From Ovoidimarina sp963698645 (GTDB lineage: Bacteria > Pseudomonadota > Alphaproteobacteria > Rhodobacterales > Rhodobacteraceae): a stretch of 64,000 nt of DNA. The notes beneath the pieces were generated by a model. It had not been told where the DNA came from and searched no databases. It was given only the letters and a program-made list of their open reading frames with translations. The stretch covers positions 1 to 64,000 of the forward strand of contig CAVORP010000007.1 in NCBI GenBank assembly GCA_963698645.1, given 5' to 3'. The position numbers and the translations under genes are program-made. Below are positions 9,003 to 19,498 of this stretch, one piece after another (the stretch's first letter is position 1; each line of letters begins with the position of its first letter).

Positions 9003-9349
9003 GGCGGTGCCTTCAGCGGGAAAAAGGGACTTTGGGATGCGGTGAAAAACTTATCCAGAAAATCGGTGCGCCCTCTAAATGTCACAAAATAATGGTGTAT
9101 AAGCAGCATGTTGGGGCAAATTGGTTTCAGAGCCCTGTTTGATCCGCAGATCATAACGCGGACGGGCAGGACCGGAGAGTGGAAAGCAGGTTCAATGTCT
9201 GGCGTGCGGGTATCCGTGTTACGTCGCGCCCCGAATGGCGTGTCGGGCCGTGTTAAGCCGATATTCGGATCTCTCCGCTATTCCGGTCTCCGCAAGGCTG
9301 TCCTGCCCCTGCCAGTCACGCCGGACGACCCGGTCGCAGGAGGATGCTG
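9003..9349. other. intergenic between gntR and the NUDIX gene
   Basis: No gene is supported in these 347 bases. The left end contributes to the divergent gntR control region; the right end has an AGGAGG ribosome-binding site at 9338-9343 for the NUDIX gene. Confidence 0.6.
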
Positions 9350-9838
9350 ATGCCAGTCAAGACCCTACGGAAACCGGGGACGGAACACCCCCTTGCCCAG
9401 CAGATCGCCGCGCTTCCCGTGAAATGGGAGGATGGCAAGATGCGTGTGCTGATGGTGACATCGCGCGGCACCGGGCGCTGGGTCATGCCCAAGGGTTGGG
9501 AGATGGACGGCCACAAGCCGTGGCACGCCGCCGAGATCGAGGCGCTGGAAGAGGCCGGGGCGGTGGGGTCGATCGGCTCGGAGCCATTGGGCGACTACCA
9601 TTACCGCAAGACGCTGGACGATGGCACGATCATCCCGGTGCGGGTGCAGATCTATCCGATGGTCGTCGAAAGCCTCAAGAAACGCTGGAAGGAGCGGGAT
9701 CAGCGCCAGCGGCACTGGTTCAGCCTCAAGGGTGCCGCGAAGCGGGTCAAGGAACCGGAATTGAGCGCGCTGCTTCTGACGCTGGCAAAGCGGGCGCGCA
9801 AGAAGCCGGTGATCCGGGAATTGCTGCGCGCCTCCTGA
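9350..9838 (+). CDS. NUDIX hydrolase (DIPP-like)
   Basis: A 162-residue NUDIX hydrolase. The NUDIX box starts at the glycine of PKGWEMDG and ends EALEEAGAVG. The EE metal-binding pair is present, but the glutamate and arginine normally at positions 7 and 15 are His and Ile, as seen in many alphaproteobacterial diphosphoinositol/diadenosine polyphosphate hydrolase-like members. The family cleaves nucleoside diphosphates linked to another moiety. Two ATGs are possible; the one at 9350 has AGGAGG at a six-base distance, whereas the one at 9344 touches it. No operon partner is apparent, and the methyltransferase starts 180 bases downstream. Confidence 0.88.
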   Translation: MPVKTLRKPGTEHPLAQQIAALPVKWEDGKMRVLMVTSRGTGRWVMPKGWEMDGHKPWHAAEIEALEEAGAVGSIGSEPLGDYHYRKTLDDGTIIPVRVQIYPMVVESLKKRWKERDQRQRHWFSLKGAAKRVKEPELSALLLTLAKRARKKPVIRELLRAS

Positions 9839-10017
9839 CCCGTCCGCCGGCCTTTCGCGATTCGCGCGCCGGTGTCGGTGCCGGTGGCGGTGCCGGCGAG
9901 GCGACAATCCGCGAAAGAACTTGCCACTGTGGCCCCCTGCCCTGCGCAGAATGGCGGGAGGGCACGACACGATAGAGCAGTGTGGAGTGCCCGACCACTT
10001 GCCGGTAGATTGGCCCA

Positions 10018-10927
10018 ATGACCGACCCTGCGGCGACCCCGACCCGATCTGCCCGGACCTGCCCCGCCTGCGGCGGTCTGGCGTGCGAAGCATCGGGTCT
10101 GGAACCCCTTGCGATTGCGGATTGCACCCAGTGTGACCACCGCTTCTTTGCCGGGGCGCTGGACGCCGACCACGTGGACCATATCTATGGCGACGCCTAT
10201 TTCTTTGGCGGCGGCGACGGGTATGACGATTACCTGACCGAGCGGGACCTGCTTTGGGCGCAGGGGCGGCGCTATGGCGCGCTTCTGGCCGAGCATGCCG
10301 CGCCGGGGCGGCTTCTGGATGTGGGAAGCGCGGCCGGGTTCATCTCGGGCGGGCTGGCCGAGGCCGGGTGGACGGTGACGGGGCTGGAGCCCAATGCCGC
10401 GATGGTCGCCCATGCGGTCGACCGGCTTGGCCTTGATGCGGTTCAGGGCAGCCTTGAGGAGGCGCCCGACCTGCCGCCCTTCGATGCGGTCTGTCTGATC
10501 CAGGTGGTGGGGCATTTCCATGATCTGTCTCGCGCCATGGCGCAGGTGGCGCGGCTGACGAAGACCCGGCGGGCTGTGTCTGATCGAGTATTGGCGGCGC
10601 GACAGCTGGATCGCGCGGCTTCTGGGAAAACGCTGGCACGAATACAGCCCGCCCAGCGTCCTGCACTGGTTCACGGGGCCAAGCCTTGACCGGCTGATGG
10701 CGCGGAACGGGTTTGCCCCGGTGGCCCACGGCGCGCCGAAGAAATACATTTCGGGCGGCCATGCGAAATCGCTGTTCCTGCACAAGATGGCGGATGTGCC
10801 CTTGGGCGGCATCCTTGGCGCCCCGGCGCGGCTGGTGCCGGACGGAATGCGGATCAGATACCCGTCCTTCGATCTGGAATGGCGGCTTTACCGGCGCGAC
10901 GACAGCGGCGCGTACGGGAACAACTAG
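10018..10927 (+). CDS. SAM-dependent class I methyltransferase with N-terminal zinc ribbon (frame broken once)
   Basis: The protein starts with a zinc ribbon (CPACGG at about 15-20, CTQCDHRF at about 40) and continues into a class I methyltransferase. Motif I is LLDVGSAAGFIS near residue 100, followed by the acidic loop GLEPNA. The frame shifts near 10564, where one extra base splits LTK from PGGLCLIEYW; corrected, the protein is about 302 residues. The C-terminal half (TGPSLDRLMARNGF) is conserved for sugar or lipid-linked methyltransferases of the Methyltransf_12/23 type. The substrate is unknown. It lies 9 bases before a small SMR-like transporter on the same strand and converges on the polysaccharide operon. 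Confidence 0.78.
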
Positions 10928-10936
10928 GAGAGTTCG

Positions 10937-11302
10937 ATGAGTTACTGGATTGCCTTGATCATCGCCATCGCCGGGAATGTCGGCGCGAATATCGCGTTCA
11001 AGCATTTCATGCAGAACACCGAACTCAAGCGGTCCTGGGCCTCGGTTGGGATCGCATTCGCGCAGCCATCATTCCTGATTGGCTGCACGTTGGGGTTCGT
11101 CCTTCTGGGAACCTATCTTTACGCGATCAAGGGCATTCCGCTGAGCACCGCCTATACCGTCGCCACCAGCGTGTCGATCGCCGGGGTGACGGCGGCGGGG
11201 GTGCTGATCTATGGCGAAACGATCGGGCTGCGGATGGCGATCGGGATCGCGGTGGTGCTTTTGGGCGTGGGGCTGATCACCACCGGCCAGTCGGCACAAT
11301 AG
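10937..11302 (+). CDS. small four-helix EamA/SMR-type transporter
   Basis: A 121-residue membrane protein with four hydrophobic segments (about 3-22, 45-64, 68-92, 97-116), the size and layout of small multidrug resistance and ArnE/F-type proteins. A glutamate in the first SMR helix is not present, so it is closer to EamA-like or lipid-linked sugar flippase subunits than to true drug exporters. The ATG at 10937 follows an AGGAG site by 5 bases and overlaps the operon with the methyltransferase (9-base gap). Dimerisation and the substrate are unknown. Its position beside a polysaccharide operon makes an undecaprenyl- or sugar-related role possible, with no direct evidence. Confidence 0.7.
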   Translation: MSYWIALIIAIAGNVGANIAFKHFMQNTELKRSWASVGIAFAQPSFLIGCTLGFVLLGTYLYAIKGIPLSTAYTVATSVSIAGVTAAGVLIYGETIGLRMAIGIAVVLLGVGLITTGQSAQ

Positions 11303-11465
11303 GCGCAGTTCCGGCAAGGCCGAGACCGGCTGCTGCGAGAGCATGCGGGCATGGGACGAGGCAGCGACTTCCGTCGAAAATGTTCCGTGGCGCGGTCAGG
11401 ACGTGGAACGCGGCAGGGCAACCTGAATGGCCGCGAGGTTTGCCGTCTATCGCGGACCGCGTCGT

Positions 11466-12482
11466 TCAGCGCCGGGCGACCGCCTCGTGCACCGTGGCCA
11501 TTTCGGGGTGATCCGCCGGTTTGAAGTCGGGCTTGCGCAGGCGCAGTTTGCGGTCCTTCAGACGCGCGGCATGGGCCGCCATCGGCTCGACCTCGTAGCG
11601 GTCGGTCAGGGTGGTCAAAAAGCGTTGCATCCGGTGCATCTTTTCGGTCGAGGACTGGTTCATGCCGGGGAAGAAGGCCAGTTCCTCGACATCGTCGCCG
11701 CCCATGAAATCGAGCGGGTGCAGCAGGAGCGAGGGCGCGATGCCGGTCATCCGGCAGGCCCGCGAGGGAGGTGGCGAAATAGCTGCGCGCGACGGCTTCC
11801 GAGCCGCCGGCCATCCAGTGCAGGTAGCTGAAATGGATCGGGATCTTGACCATGGGCATTGTGGTGACGGGGATTTCCAGAAGCGGCTTGCCGCCCAGAT
11901 CCCAGCGATACGGCGCGTTCGGGCGGAGACCGTCGGTGATGTTGCCGAACAGCGCCTTGCGCTTTTCCTTCTGGTCGGACTCGAGGCTGGAGCGCAGGAA
12001 ATAATAGGCCCGCGCGAGAGGGCCCGACGATTGTCGGGAAGGTGGAGCAGTCATAGTCATAGCCGCGGTCACTCAGCACCCGCAGCACGGTTTCCGAGAG
12101 GCTGTAGCCCGGGCCGCGAAAGCCCTTGGTCTGGACGCCCGTCGCCGGTTTCGATGGCGCGTTCGGCGCGCTCGAATTCCGCCACGATCTCGTCGGGCGA
12201 ATAGAGGTGCAGCCAGGGTTCGTGGTGGAAGGAATGGTTGCCGATCTCGTGCCCGGCCTCGACGATCGAGCGGAGCGCGCGGTGGTTTTCCTCGAGTGCC
12301 GCGTCCTGCCCGACGACGAAGACGGTGATCTTGACGCCGACCTCGTCCAGCAGCGTCAGGAAACGCGGCACGACCGTGTCGAGATAGGTGGGAAAGCTGT
12401 CCCATTTCGGATCGCCGTGGGTCTTCATGTAGGACCACAGGTTGTCGAGATCCAGCGACAGGCTTGCGTGTCTTTGGGTCAT
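11466..12482 (-). CDS. polysaccharide deacetylase (NodB-type; frame broken three times)
   Basis: A NodB-homology carbohydrate esterase 4 family protein, about 337 residues once three extra bases (near 12138, 12019 and 11757) are removed. The first catalytic motif is SLDLDN at residues 8-13 and the zinc-binding H-x3-H motif is GNHSFHHE near residue 83. The central part reads TKGFRGPGYS and the C-terminal part ends PDFKPADHPEMATVHEAVARR. Such enzymes remove N-acetyl groups from polysaccharides or lipid-linked sugars. It is the last gene of the seven-gene operon, with an ATGA overlap to the FAD gene before it. No signal peptide is seen, so a cytoplasmic substrate such as a lipid-linked or nucleotide sugar is more likely than a wall polymer. 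Confidence 0.85.
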
Positions 12483-13827
12483 GCGGCGCTCCTTACGGAT
12501 CGATCCGGGGCTTCCGACAGAAGCTGCGGCAGCGCGCGGTCGATGACGCCGAGGGTCGCATCGACGTTGAGCGTGCCGTCCGTGATCTGGGACGAGTTAA
12601 CGATGTACAATCCGTCGACATTGGTGGTGACGGGGGGAACCACATCGGTATAGCCGACCGTCGGCACGGCCATCACATTGCGGACCCGCGCAAGGCGGAA
12701 GGCGGCGATGTCGCGGTCGGCGAGGTCGGGATAGACCTTTTGCAGGCCTTCGATGAACCGCGGCCTGAACGGTCTCGTCGTCGAGGTCCCAATAGGGATC
12801 TTCCTGCGTCGCGTAGCGCGGCAGGTAGACCAGCGTGCGGTCGCCGAAGCGGTCGGTGCCGGTCAGGGCCGACATCTCGACCACCGCCGTGAACGGCAGG
12901 TCGGGATCGGTGAGATAGGTGAGGTAGTAGCCGCCCAAGCGGACGGTTCAGCACCACCGACGCGCAGAGGATGCCCTGATAGACGACGCCATCGAGACGG
13001 GACCTGATCTCGGGCGAGAGCGCCTCGCAGATCCGGGCGGTGGGGCCGGAGGGCATGGTGGAGACGACCCGGTCGAAGCACCTGGGCGCCCTTGGCGGTC
13101 TCGACCCGAAGCTGGCCCGCATGGGGGGCGATACGGGTGACGGGGCAGCCGGTGACGACGGTGACGCCGAGTTGTCCAAGCCGCGGTCCGCGAGCGCGTC
13201 CAGCACCCGCTTATAGCCGCCATCGACGAAGCCCAGAACCTCGGTCTTGGCGCCACCCTTGCGGGCGAGGTAGAGCCGCCGGGCCGTGGCCCAGATGAAG
13301 GTGGCCGAGGCCCGGTCGGCATTATCGCCCAGCTTGGCGCGCAGGAGCGGTTTCCAGAGGCGTTCGAAGGCCGACCGGCCCGACCATTTCGTCAGCCATT
13401 CCTTGACCGGGATATGTTCGAGCGGTTGGCCATTGCTGATGCGGGAGGCCATGACGAGCGTGAAGGCGAGGCGCAGCTTGGCGATGAGGCCAAGCGTTGG
13501 CAGGCGCAGGTAGTCGATCGCCCCGTCGAGCGACGACATCCGGCCCTCGGCGAAGAAGCCGGTGCGGGTCCGTTCCCAGACGAGCGTGTCGCCCAGCCCG
13601 ATCTCGTCCACCAGTCCCAGCGTGCGCCGGTCGGCGGGCAGGATCACGTGATAGAACTTGTCCCAGGTGATGTCGTCGATGGTCCAGGCCGCGGCGAGGC
13701 CGCCGGTTTGCGGCGCGGCCTCGTACAGCGTGACGGTCTTGCCCGCCTGCGCCAGCCGCAGCGCGAGCACCTGGCCCAGGACACCGCCGCCGGCGATGCA
13801 CCAGGTTTCTGTGTCCCGGTCCGTCAT
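12479..13827 (-). CDS. FAD-dependent amine oxidase/protoporphyrinogen-oxidase-like protein (frame broken four times)
   Basis: The N-terminal dinucleotide-binding site is CIAGGGVLGQVLALRLA followed by the acidic end of strand 2 (LYEA). The protein belongs to the NAD(P)-binding Rossmann-like flavoprotein group that includes UDP-galactopyranose mutase and protoporphyrinogen oxidase. Four indels (one missing base near 13184; one extra each near 13079, 12935 and 12762) break the frame; corrected length is 448 residues, and the sequence on either side of every break stays conserved. Homologues in polysaccharide clusters are thought to act on sugar nucleotides or lipid carriers, but the reaction is unproven. 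It overlaps both neighbours by ATGA, so translation is probably coupled. Confidence 0.82.
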
Positions 13828-14453
13828 GCGGGCGCCGTGTCGACTTCGCGCAGCATGCCCCGGCGCATGACATAGGCGCGTGTGGCAGGCGGGGCAGCAG
13901 ACGGTTTCGTCGGGCGCGCGATTCAGGATCGCCGCGATAGACAGGTTCGCCGCAGCGGCAGACAAGGCCCGCGGGCGCGCGGGCGGTGCCCATGACAAGG
14001 GTGAAGGGCGGGACGTTCTTCGTGACCACCGCGCCCATGCCGATCATGGCGAAGGTGCCGATTTCAAGCCCGGGGCCGATCCGGCAGCCCGCGCCGATGG
14101 TCGCGCCCGCGCGAACGATGGTCGGCAGGGTGTGTTCGTCGGGATCGGAGCCGCGAAGCTCCTGAAGGTCGGGCGTCGTGGCACGCGGAAACCGGTCGTT
14201 GGTGAAGATCGTGCCGGCCGAGATCATCACGCCGGTTTCGATCGTCACCCCGGTCGGGATATAGACGTTCGCGTTGATCTTGACCCGGTCGGCGATGGAC
14301 ACGCCATAGGCGATATAGGTCTTGCCGCCGATGATGCAGTCGCGCCCGATCCGGGACGGTCCGCGCAGGTGGACGTTGTCCCAGACCGAGGTACCCTCGC
14401 CGATCTCGACACCGCTTTCGACGATCGCGGTCGGGATGGACGCGGACGCTCAT
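13824..14453 (-). CDS. left-handed beta-helix acetyltransferase, WbpD-like (frame broken three times)
   Basis: A hexapeptide-repeat transferase, about 208 residues after removing three extra bases (near 14434, 13944 and 13878). The I-G-x-G-x repeat pattern is visible (VEIGEGTSVWDNV, GRDCIIGGKTYIA, GATIGAGCRIGPG). Family enzymes of the WbpD type N-acetylate UDP-3-amino-3-deoxy-GlcNAc-uronate with acetyl-CoA. The C-terminus carries two CxC/CxxC pairs (CRCGE and CCPAC), a zinc-ribbon tail also found in some WbpD homologues. It overlaps the oxidoreductase before and the FAD gene after by ATGA. Together with the WbpB-, WbpE- and WbpI-like genes it supports synthesis of a 2,3-diacetamido uronic acid. 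Confidence 0.82.
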
Positions 14454-15475
14454 CCCGCAGCTTTCCGCCGGGCCTGATGCACCTCGTCATAGCCCACGGT
14501 CGTCCATTGGCCCGAGCGCCATCGATTCGTAGGCCGCCTGAATGACCGAGACGGAGGCCAGCGCGTCCTCGGCATTGCCCAGTTCGAAATCCTCGCCCCG
14601 GAGGACGCCCGCGAAATGGTCGATCTGGCGGGTGAAGGAGGCAACCTTGTCATAGCCGCTTGCCGAAGGGCTCCCATGCCCCGCCGTGCTGCCGGCGGAT
14701 GCGCGAGCCCTTCCAGCCGATCTCGATCGCGCCGGTGGTGCCGTAGATCTCGATGAAGGCGCGAGCGGTCCTTGTGGATGCTCCACGAGGTTTCGGCGGT
14801 GGCCTGTGCGCCCGCTTCGGTGCGGACCATCATCACCACGCCGTCCTCGACCGCCATGTTCTGAATCCGTGGCGCAGCCATGGCCAGCACCTTGTCGATC
14901 GGACCCAGAAGGAAGCGGATGATGTCGACGCTGTGGGTGCCGTTGTCGATCAGGACGCCGCCGCCGCTGACCGCCGGGTTCGGCGTTCCAGCGGCTGGTC
15001 ATGTCCACCACGCCGGTGAACACGTTCTCGAGCATCAGGGGCGTGCCGATCTCGCCCGCGAGGATCATTTCCCGGGCCGCGATGACATCGTCCGAGAAGC
15101 GGAACTTCGACGCCATGGAGAGGAGTATCCCGGCCTCCTCGGCGGCGCGGATCATCTCGCGCGCGGACTCGAAATCGACGCTCAGGGGCTTTTCGCAGAG
15201 AACCGGAAGGCCCTGCCCGATCAGGTCGATGACGATGCCGGCATGGGTGATGGGCGGGGTCGTGACGATCACCGCGTCACAGCCCGCGCATGGCCGCAAG
15301 ATCCTGATGCGACGCCATAGGCGGTCGCGCCGGTTTCGGCGGCCAGCGCCTCTGCCGCCGCGCGGTCGACATCCGCGATCGCCACGAGTTCGGCGGAATC
15401 GCTGGCGGCGATGGCCGCCCCATAGGCGCGGGCGATCGCCCCTGCGCCGACCAAACCAAGCTTTACCAGTGTCAC
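14450..15475 (-). CDS. Gfo/Idh/MocA-family oxidoreductase, WbpB-like (frame broken six times)
   Basis: The N-terminal Rossmann motif is GLVGAGAIARAYGAAIA and the family signature CEKPLS lies around residue 95. WbpB-type members oxidise C3 of UDP-GlcNAc-uronate, and the keto product is then transaminated by WbpE. Six single extra bases (about 15313, 15284, 14977, 14763, 14661, 14512) break the frame; corrected length is 339 residues, normal for the family. The start is a GTG at 15475 with GGGGA upstream; the ATG at 15479 is out of frame. This is the most heavily interrupted gene in the window, yet the protein sequence remains conserved between breaks, which points to sequencing error rather than decay. 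Confidence 0.82.
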
Positions 15476-15492
15476 TCATCCCCAGTTCACTC

Positions 15493-16714
15493 TTACGCGA
15501 CGCTTTCCACATGGGCGGCGATCTGGTTCGCGATCAGATCGACATGGCCCTCTTCGAGCTTTTCGTTCCACGCAAGCACAAGCACGCTGCGCAGGAAGGC
15601 ATAGGTCCCGCGATAGTTCTCGGGCGCGTAGTCCAGCACCTCCTTGCGGGCGAGATTGAACGGGAAGCGGCTGTTGCCGAAGGTCCGCTGGTCGCGGATC
15701 ACCTCGCATTCGAAGGCGGGCTTGTTGATGTAGCGCGGCGCCGAGGCGATCTCGCGCTCGCGCAGGGCCTGGGCGAGGGCCACGGGGCCGCCATAGCCTT
15801 CGGTCACGTGCAACCCGTATTTCCAGAAGCTCTGTGTGCCCGGGCGCGGGCGCGTCGATCAGCTTGACGCCGGGCATGCCCGTGATCATGCCGGTCGAGC
15901 CGCTCGGCCATCTTCTGGCGCTGCGAGACGCTGTGGGCCAGCTTGCCAAGCTGCGCCAGCGCGACGGCGCCCTGCAGTTCGGTCATCCGGCCGTTCAGCG
16001 CGGCGAAGTAGTGATCCGGCTTCGGATCGCCATAGCCCCATGCCTTGTCGATGAAGAGCCGCAGGCGGCGCGCCGAAATGGTCGTCGTTGGTGACGACCA
16101 GGCCGCCTTCGCCGGTGGTGATGTGCTTGCCCTGCTGAAGGCTGAAACAGCCGATCGCCCCCACGCGTGCCGATGGGCTTGCCGTCATAGGTCGCGCCAT
16201 AGGCCTGGGCGCAATCCTCGATCACCGGGATGCCGTGGCGGTTGGCAAGCGCCATGATCGGGCCCATGTCGGCGGGGTTGCCGAACAGATGCGTGACGAT
16301 GATCGCCCGGGTCTTCGGGCCGATCATCCGTTCGATCGTCTCGGCGGTGACATTGCCGGTGATCGGATCGACATCGGCGAAGACCGGCACCGCGGTCTGG
16401 TAGATGATCGGGGTGATCGCGCCCATGTCGGTGATCGGCGAGGTGATGATCTCGTCGCCCGGTTCGGGGTCGACGGCGGCGATGGCGGCATGGATCGCGC
16501 CGGTGCCGGAGCCGCAGGCATAGCAATGCTCGCGCCCAGAAGCGCGCCGAAGGCGGTCTGGAGCGACTTGACGAAGGTGCCCTTGGTGCTGGTCAGCGTG
16601 CCGCTGCGGATCACCTGCGTCAGGAATTCGATCTCCTCGTCCCCGAGCTGACGCCCGCTGGCGTCCTGATCGGAGGGGATCGGAAGGAGAATACTCGTCT
16701 TTCATCACGTTCAT
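15493..16714 (-). CDS. DegT/DnrJ/EryC1/StrS aminotransferase, WbpE-like (frame broken six times)
   Basis: A PLP-dependent sugar aminotransferase. Visible features are ACGSGTGAIHAAI (phosphate-binding end), the PLP-aspartate segment VIEDCAQAYGA, and the Schiff-base lysine in SLQQGKHITTGEGG. WbpE-type enzymes transfer an amino group from glutamate to the 3-keto UDP-sugar. Six indels (extra bases near 16694, 16165, 16072, 15895 and 15841; one missing near 16530) break the frame; corrected length is about 405 residues. ATG codons at 16714 and 16705 and a TTG at 16720 are all possible starts; an AGGTAAAGGG site favours 16714. The gene is 20 bases after the fusion glycosyltransferase and 17 before the WbpB-like gene. 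Confidence 0.85.
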
Positions 16715-16734
16715 CTTCAAAACCCTTTACCTCG

Positions 16735-18245
16735 TTACTCTTTGCAAGATCCCGGCGCCGTGCGCGTCAGGAGCCTGGCCACCGAAATCTCGCCCATGAA
16801 GCGGAGATGATCGGCGATCACCCAGATGATCCTGATCTTCGACTGTCCCAGAAGCCGCGCTTCGAGGACCACCGGATGTTCGACGATCCGCCAGCCTTGC
16901 GAGATCGAGCCGGGCCAGCATCTCGACCACGCCGATATAACCCTCGTGGCGGAGCGACAGGCCCTCGACCGCGGATTTGCGGCAGACGCGGAAGCAGCTT
17001 GTATAGGTCGCAAGCTTGTTGCGCAGGACCGAGCGGTAGAGCCACGAGGCACCGCGCGACAGGAACAGCCGCCATTCCGGCACGCCCTCGACACCGCCCT
17101 GTGCGTGATAGGGGGATGCGGTGACCAGCGCGACATCGGGTTCCAGGAGCGGCAGCATCTCTTCCAGCCGCACCGGGTCATAGCTGCAATCGCTGTCCAT
17201 GACCGCGACAACATCGTCCTTTGAGGCAAGGATGCCGGTGTGGATGGCGGCGCCGATGCCCCGGTTGCGGTCATGGCGCAGCAGCTGGAACTTTGGATTA
17301 TCGCCAAAGAGCCGATGCATCTCGGCCCATGTGCCGTCGATGCTTCCATCATCCACCAGCACGAAACTCAGGGGATGGCGGCGGCCGAAACCGGAGTCGA
17401 GCGTGCCCAGCGCCTTGGCCAGGTATCCAAGGCAGGGTTCCTCGTTATAGCAGGGCACCACGATCGTCAGCGGCGCGCGCGGCTCTTCCGGTGGCAGGAC
17501 CGGCATCGACTCGATCCGCGGGAGCGTGGCCCGGGGGCGGCGTTCCGGCGCGAGGCCAAGCTGGTCGCGCATCGCCGCGAAGGGCACTTCGGCCATCAGG
17601 TGATCGATCCGTTCGGCGAATTTCGGCAGGTTGCGATAGGCGCGGATCCGGCTGCGCGACGACATCGTCGTGATATGCGGCACTTCGGGGTCGAGTTCCC
17701 AGACCCGGAACGAAAAGATCCCGGCGGTGGCAGCACCGGTCCAGGACGCGATGTAGGAGGCGACCATCCTTTCCGGCAGAAAGCGGAGCCATTCGCCGGT
17801 GGCGCGAAGACCGCCATCGACGATCGCCCGGCGGGTCTTGGCGCTGGAGGCACCGAGGCCATAGAACAGGTCGACGTCGATCACCGGGGCAAGGTCGCGG
17901 CCCGGCGTCGGACGCCAGCCATGCACGGCATAGCCCGAGGCGGATTCGAGCCGTTTGATGGCGGAGCAGAACTGGGTGGCCGCGTCCGCCTGCAACGCGA
18001 TCTCGTGGCCGCGTTCGGCGATCTTGCGGATCACCTCGGGGTAATGCTCGGCGATCCAGTCATCGACAAAGAAGGTCGCGGTGGTTTCGTGGCGTTCAAG
18101 CAGGCGCAGCGCCAGATCGGCATTCTGCAGCCAGCCGCGAGGGAAACCGCTCCCAGTGCCGGCGCGGAACCTTGGCGCCGCCCGAAGCGAACTGGAAATG
18201 CTCGGACAGTTCGATCACGAGACCATGGCGGAGCTTTTCTACCAT
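16735..18245 (-). CDS. fusion of a degenerate polysaccharide-deacetylase-like domain with a GT2 glycosyltransferase (frame broken twice)
   Basis: About 502 residues after removing one extra base near 18131 and one near 16908. Residues 1-240 resemble the PEP-CTERM/exosortase-type polysaccharide deacetylases with their C-terminal DUF3473-like part (ATFFVDDWIAEHYPEVIRKI, then GHEIALQADAATQF), but the catalytic DVED is replaced by ELSE and the zinc HxxxH segment by LQADAATQF, so hydrolysis is unlikely. Residues 245-490 are a GT-A glycosyltransferase: VVPCYNEE, VDDGSIDGT and the metal-binding DSD in VMDSDCSYD. It lacks obvious C-terminal membrane helices. It overlaps the epimerase gene by 7 bases. 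The likely role is adding a sugar to a lipid carrier, guided by the inactive domain. Confidence 0.8.
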
Positions 18246-19498
18246 GACGCCACCGTTTCGAGTTGTGCGGCGTTCGAGGGGGTCGCAAGCGTCGTGCCGC
18301 CTTGGTAACCCAGAATGGCGTCGACGATGCGGCGCGCGCTGTCGCCCTTGCCGAAGGGGTTGGCCATCGGGCAGACCCGGCTGGCCCAGGACTCCGCCGT
18401 TTCGGCCTCGGCCAGCGCTTCGAGCAGGGTGTGGGGATCGTCGCCCACCAGCCGCGCGACCTTTGCCTCCACCACTTCCTGCCGTTCGGTATTGGGACGG
18501 ATGATCAGAAGCGGCTTGCCCAGTGTCGGCGCCTCTTCCTGCACACCGCCGGAATCCGAGACGGCGATCCAGGATGCGGCGAGACAATGCAGGAAATCGG
18601 GATAGCAGAGCGGCTGCAACAGGTGGATGCGCGACGCGCCGCCGAGTTCCTGCCCGGCCAGCGCCACGACCTCGGGATTGGGATGGACCGGAAAGATCAG
18701 CGACGTGTTCGGACGTTCGTCCACGTAGCGGCGCAGGGCGCGCAGCCGGTCGCGCATGATTGCGCCAAAGCTTTCGCGCCGGTGCGTCGTGAGAAGGATG
18801 ATGCGCTGGCCGGCAAGGCTGTCGAGCAGCGCCATGATCTCGTCGCTGGGGGCCACGCGGCCCCGGATCAGGCCGACGGCATCGACCACCGGATTGCCGG
18901 TCAGGATGATCTGATCGGCAGGCACGCCTTCGGCAACAAGAGTGGCCACGTTCCGTTCGGTCGCCGCGAAATGCAGGCTGGTCATCGAGGTGACGAGGCG
19001 GCGGTTCATCTCTTCGGGGAACGGGCTGTCGCGCATGCCCGAGCGAAGGCCGGCCTCGATATGACCGACCGGGATCTTGCGGTGCCATGCGGCCATTGCC
19101 GCCGCCATCGCGGTCGCGGTATCGCCCTGAACCAGAACCATGTCGGGGGCTTCTTCCTCGAGCACCGCATCGAGGCGGGACAGCAGCCGGGCCACGAGGC
19201 TGTTGAGCGACTGACCCGGCACCATGGCCTTGAGATCGTGGTCGATGCGCAGGTTCCACAAGTCGAGCAGCGGCGCCACCAGATCGGTGTGCTGCGAGGT
19301 GAGCACGGTGATCGGCGTCATGCCGGGTCGCGCGTCGAGTTCCCGCAGGACCGGAAAGAACTTGATCAGTTCGGGGCGCGTTCCGAAGACGCACATGATC
19401 CGAAGCGGTCGGTCCGCACGATGCGATGCCGTACGACCCGGTGTCGCACGGCTGGGGACGGCGCGGATACCCCGTCCCTTGAGGCCCATATGTGTCAT
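18239..19498 (-). CDS. UDP-N-acetylglucosamine 2-epimerase (non-hydrolysing), WbpI/WecB-like
   Basis: An intact 419-residue non-hydrolysing 2-epimerase. The family motifs FGTRPELIKFFPV, QGDTATAMAA, GHIEAGLRSG, THRRESFG and VSDSGGVQEEAPTLGKP are all present, covering the UDP-binding and catalytic residues. The enzyme inverts C2 of UDP-GlcNAc or a diacetamido-uronate derivative. About 30 residues precede the usual first strand (LRIMCVFGTRPE), so the start could be internal; GGGAGCG upstream of 19498 supports the longer form. It is the first gene of the operon running to 11466, and the promoter must lie in 19499-19860. WbpI-like function is inferred from the neighbours. Confidence 0.93.
   Translation of the reverse strand: MTHMGLKGRGIRAVPSRATPGRTASHRADRPLRIMCVFGTRPELIKFFPVLRELDARPGMTPITVLTSQHTDLVAPLLDLWNLRIDHDLKAMVPGQSLNSLVARLLSRLDAVLEEEAPDMVLVQGDTATAMAAAMAAWHRKIPVGHIEAGLRSGMRDSPFPEEMNRRLVTSMTSLHFAATERNVATLVAEGVPADQIILTGNPVVDAVGLIRGRVAPSDEIMALLDSLAGQRIILLTTHRRESFGAIMRDRLRALRRYVDERPNTSLIFPVHPNPEVVALAGQELGGASRIHLLQPLCYPDFLHCLAASWIAVSDSGGVQEEAPTLGKPLLIIRPNTERQEVVEAKVARLVGDDPHTLLEALAEAETAESWASRVCPMANPFGKGDSARRIVDAILGYQGGTTLATPSNAAQLETVASW

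Noticed and set aside
10018..18245. polysaccharide operon as a set of pseudogenes
   Set aside because: Indels are single-base, spread evenly, and every catalytic motif and operon overlap survives; true decay would also show substitutions and larger deletions.
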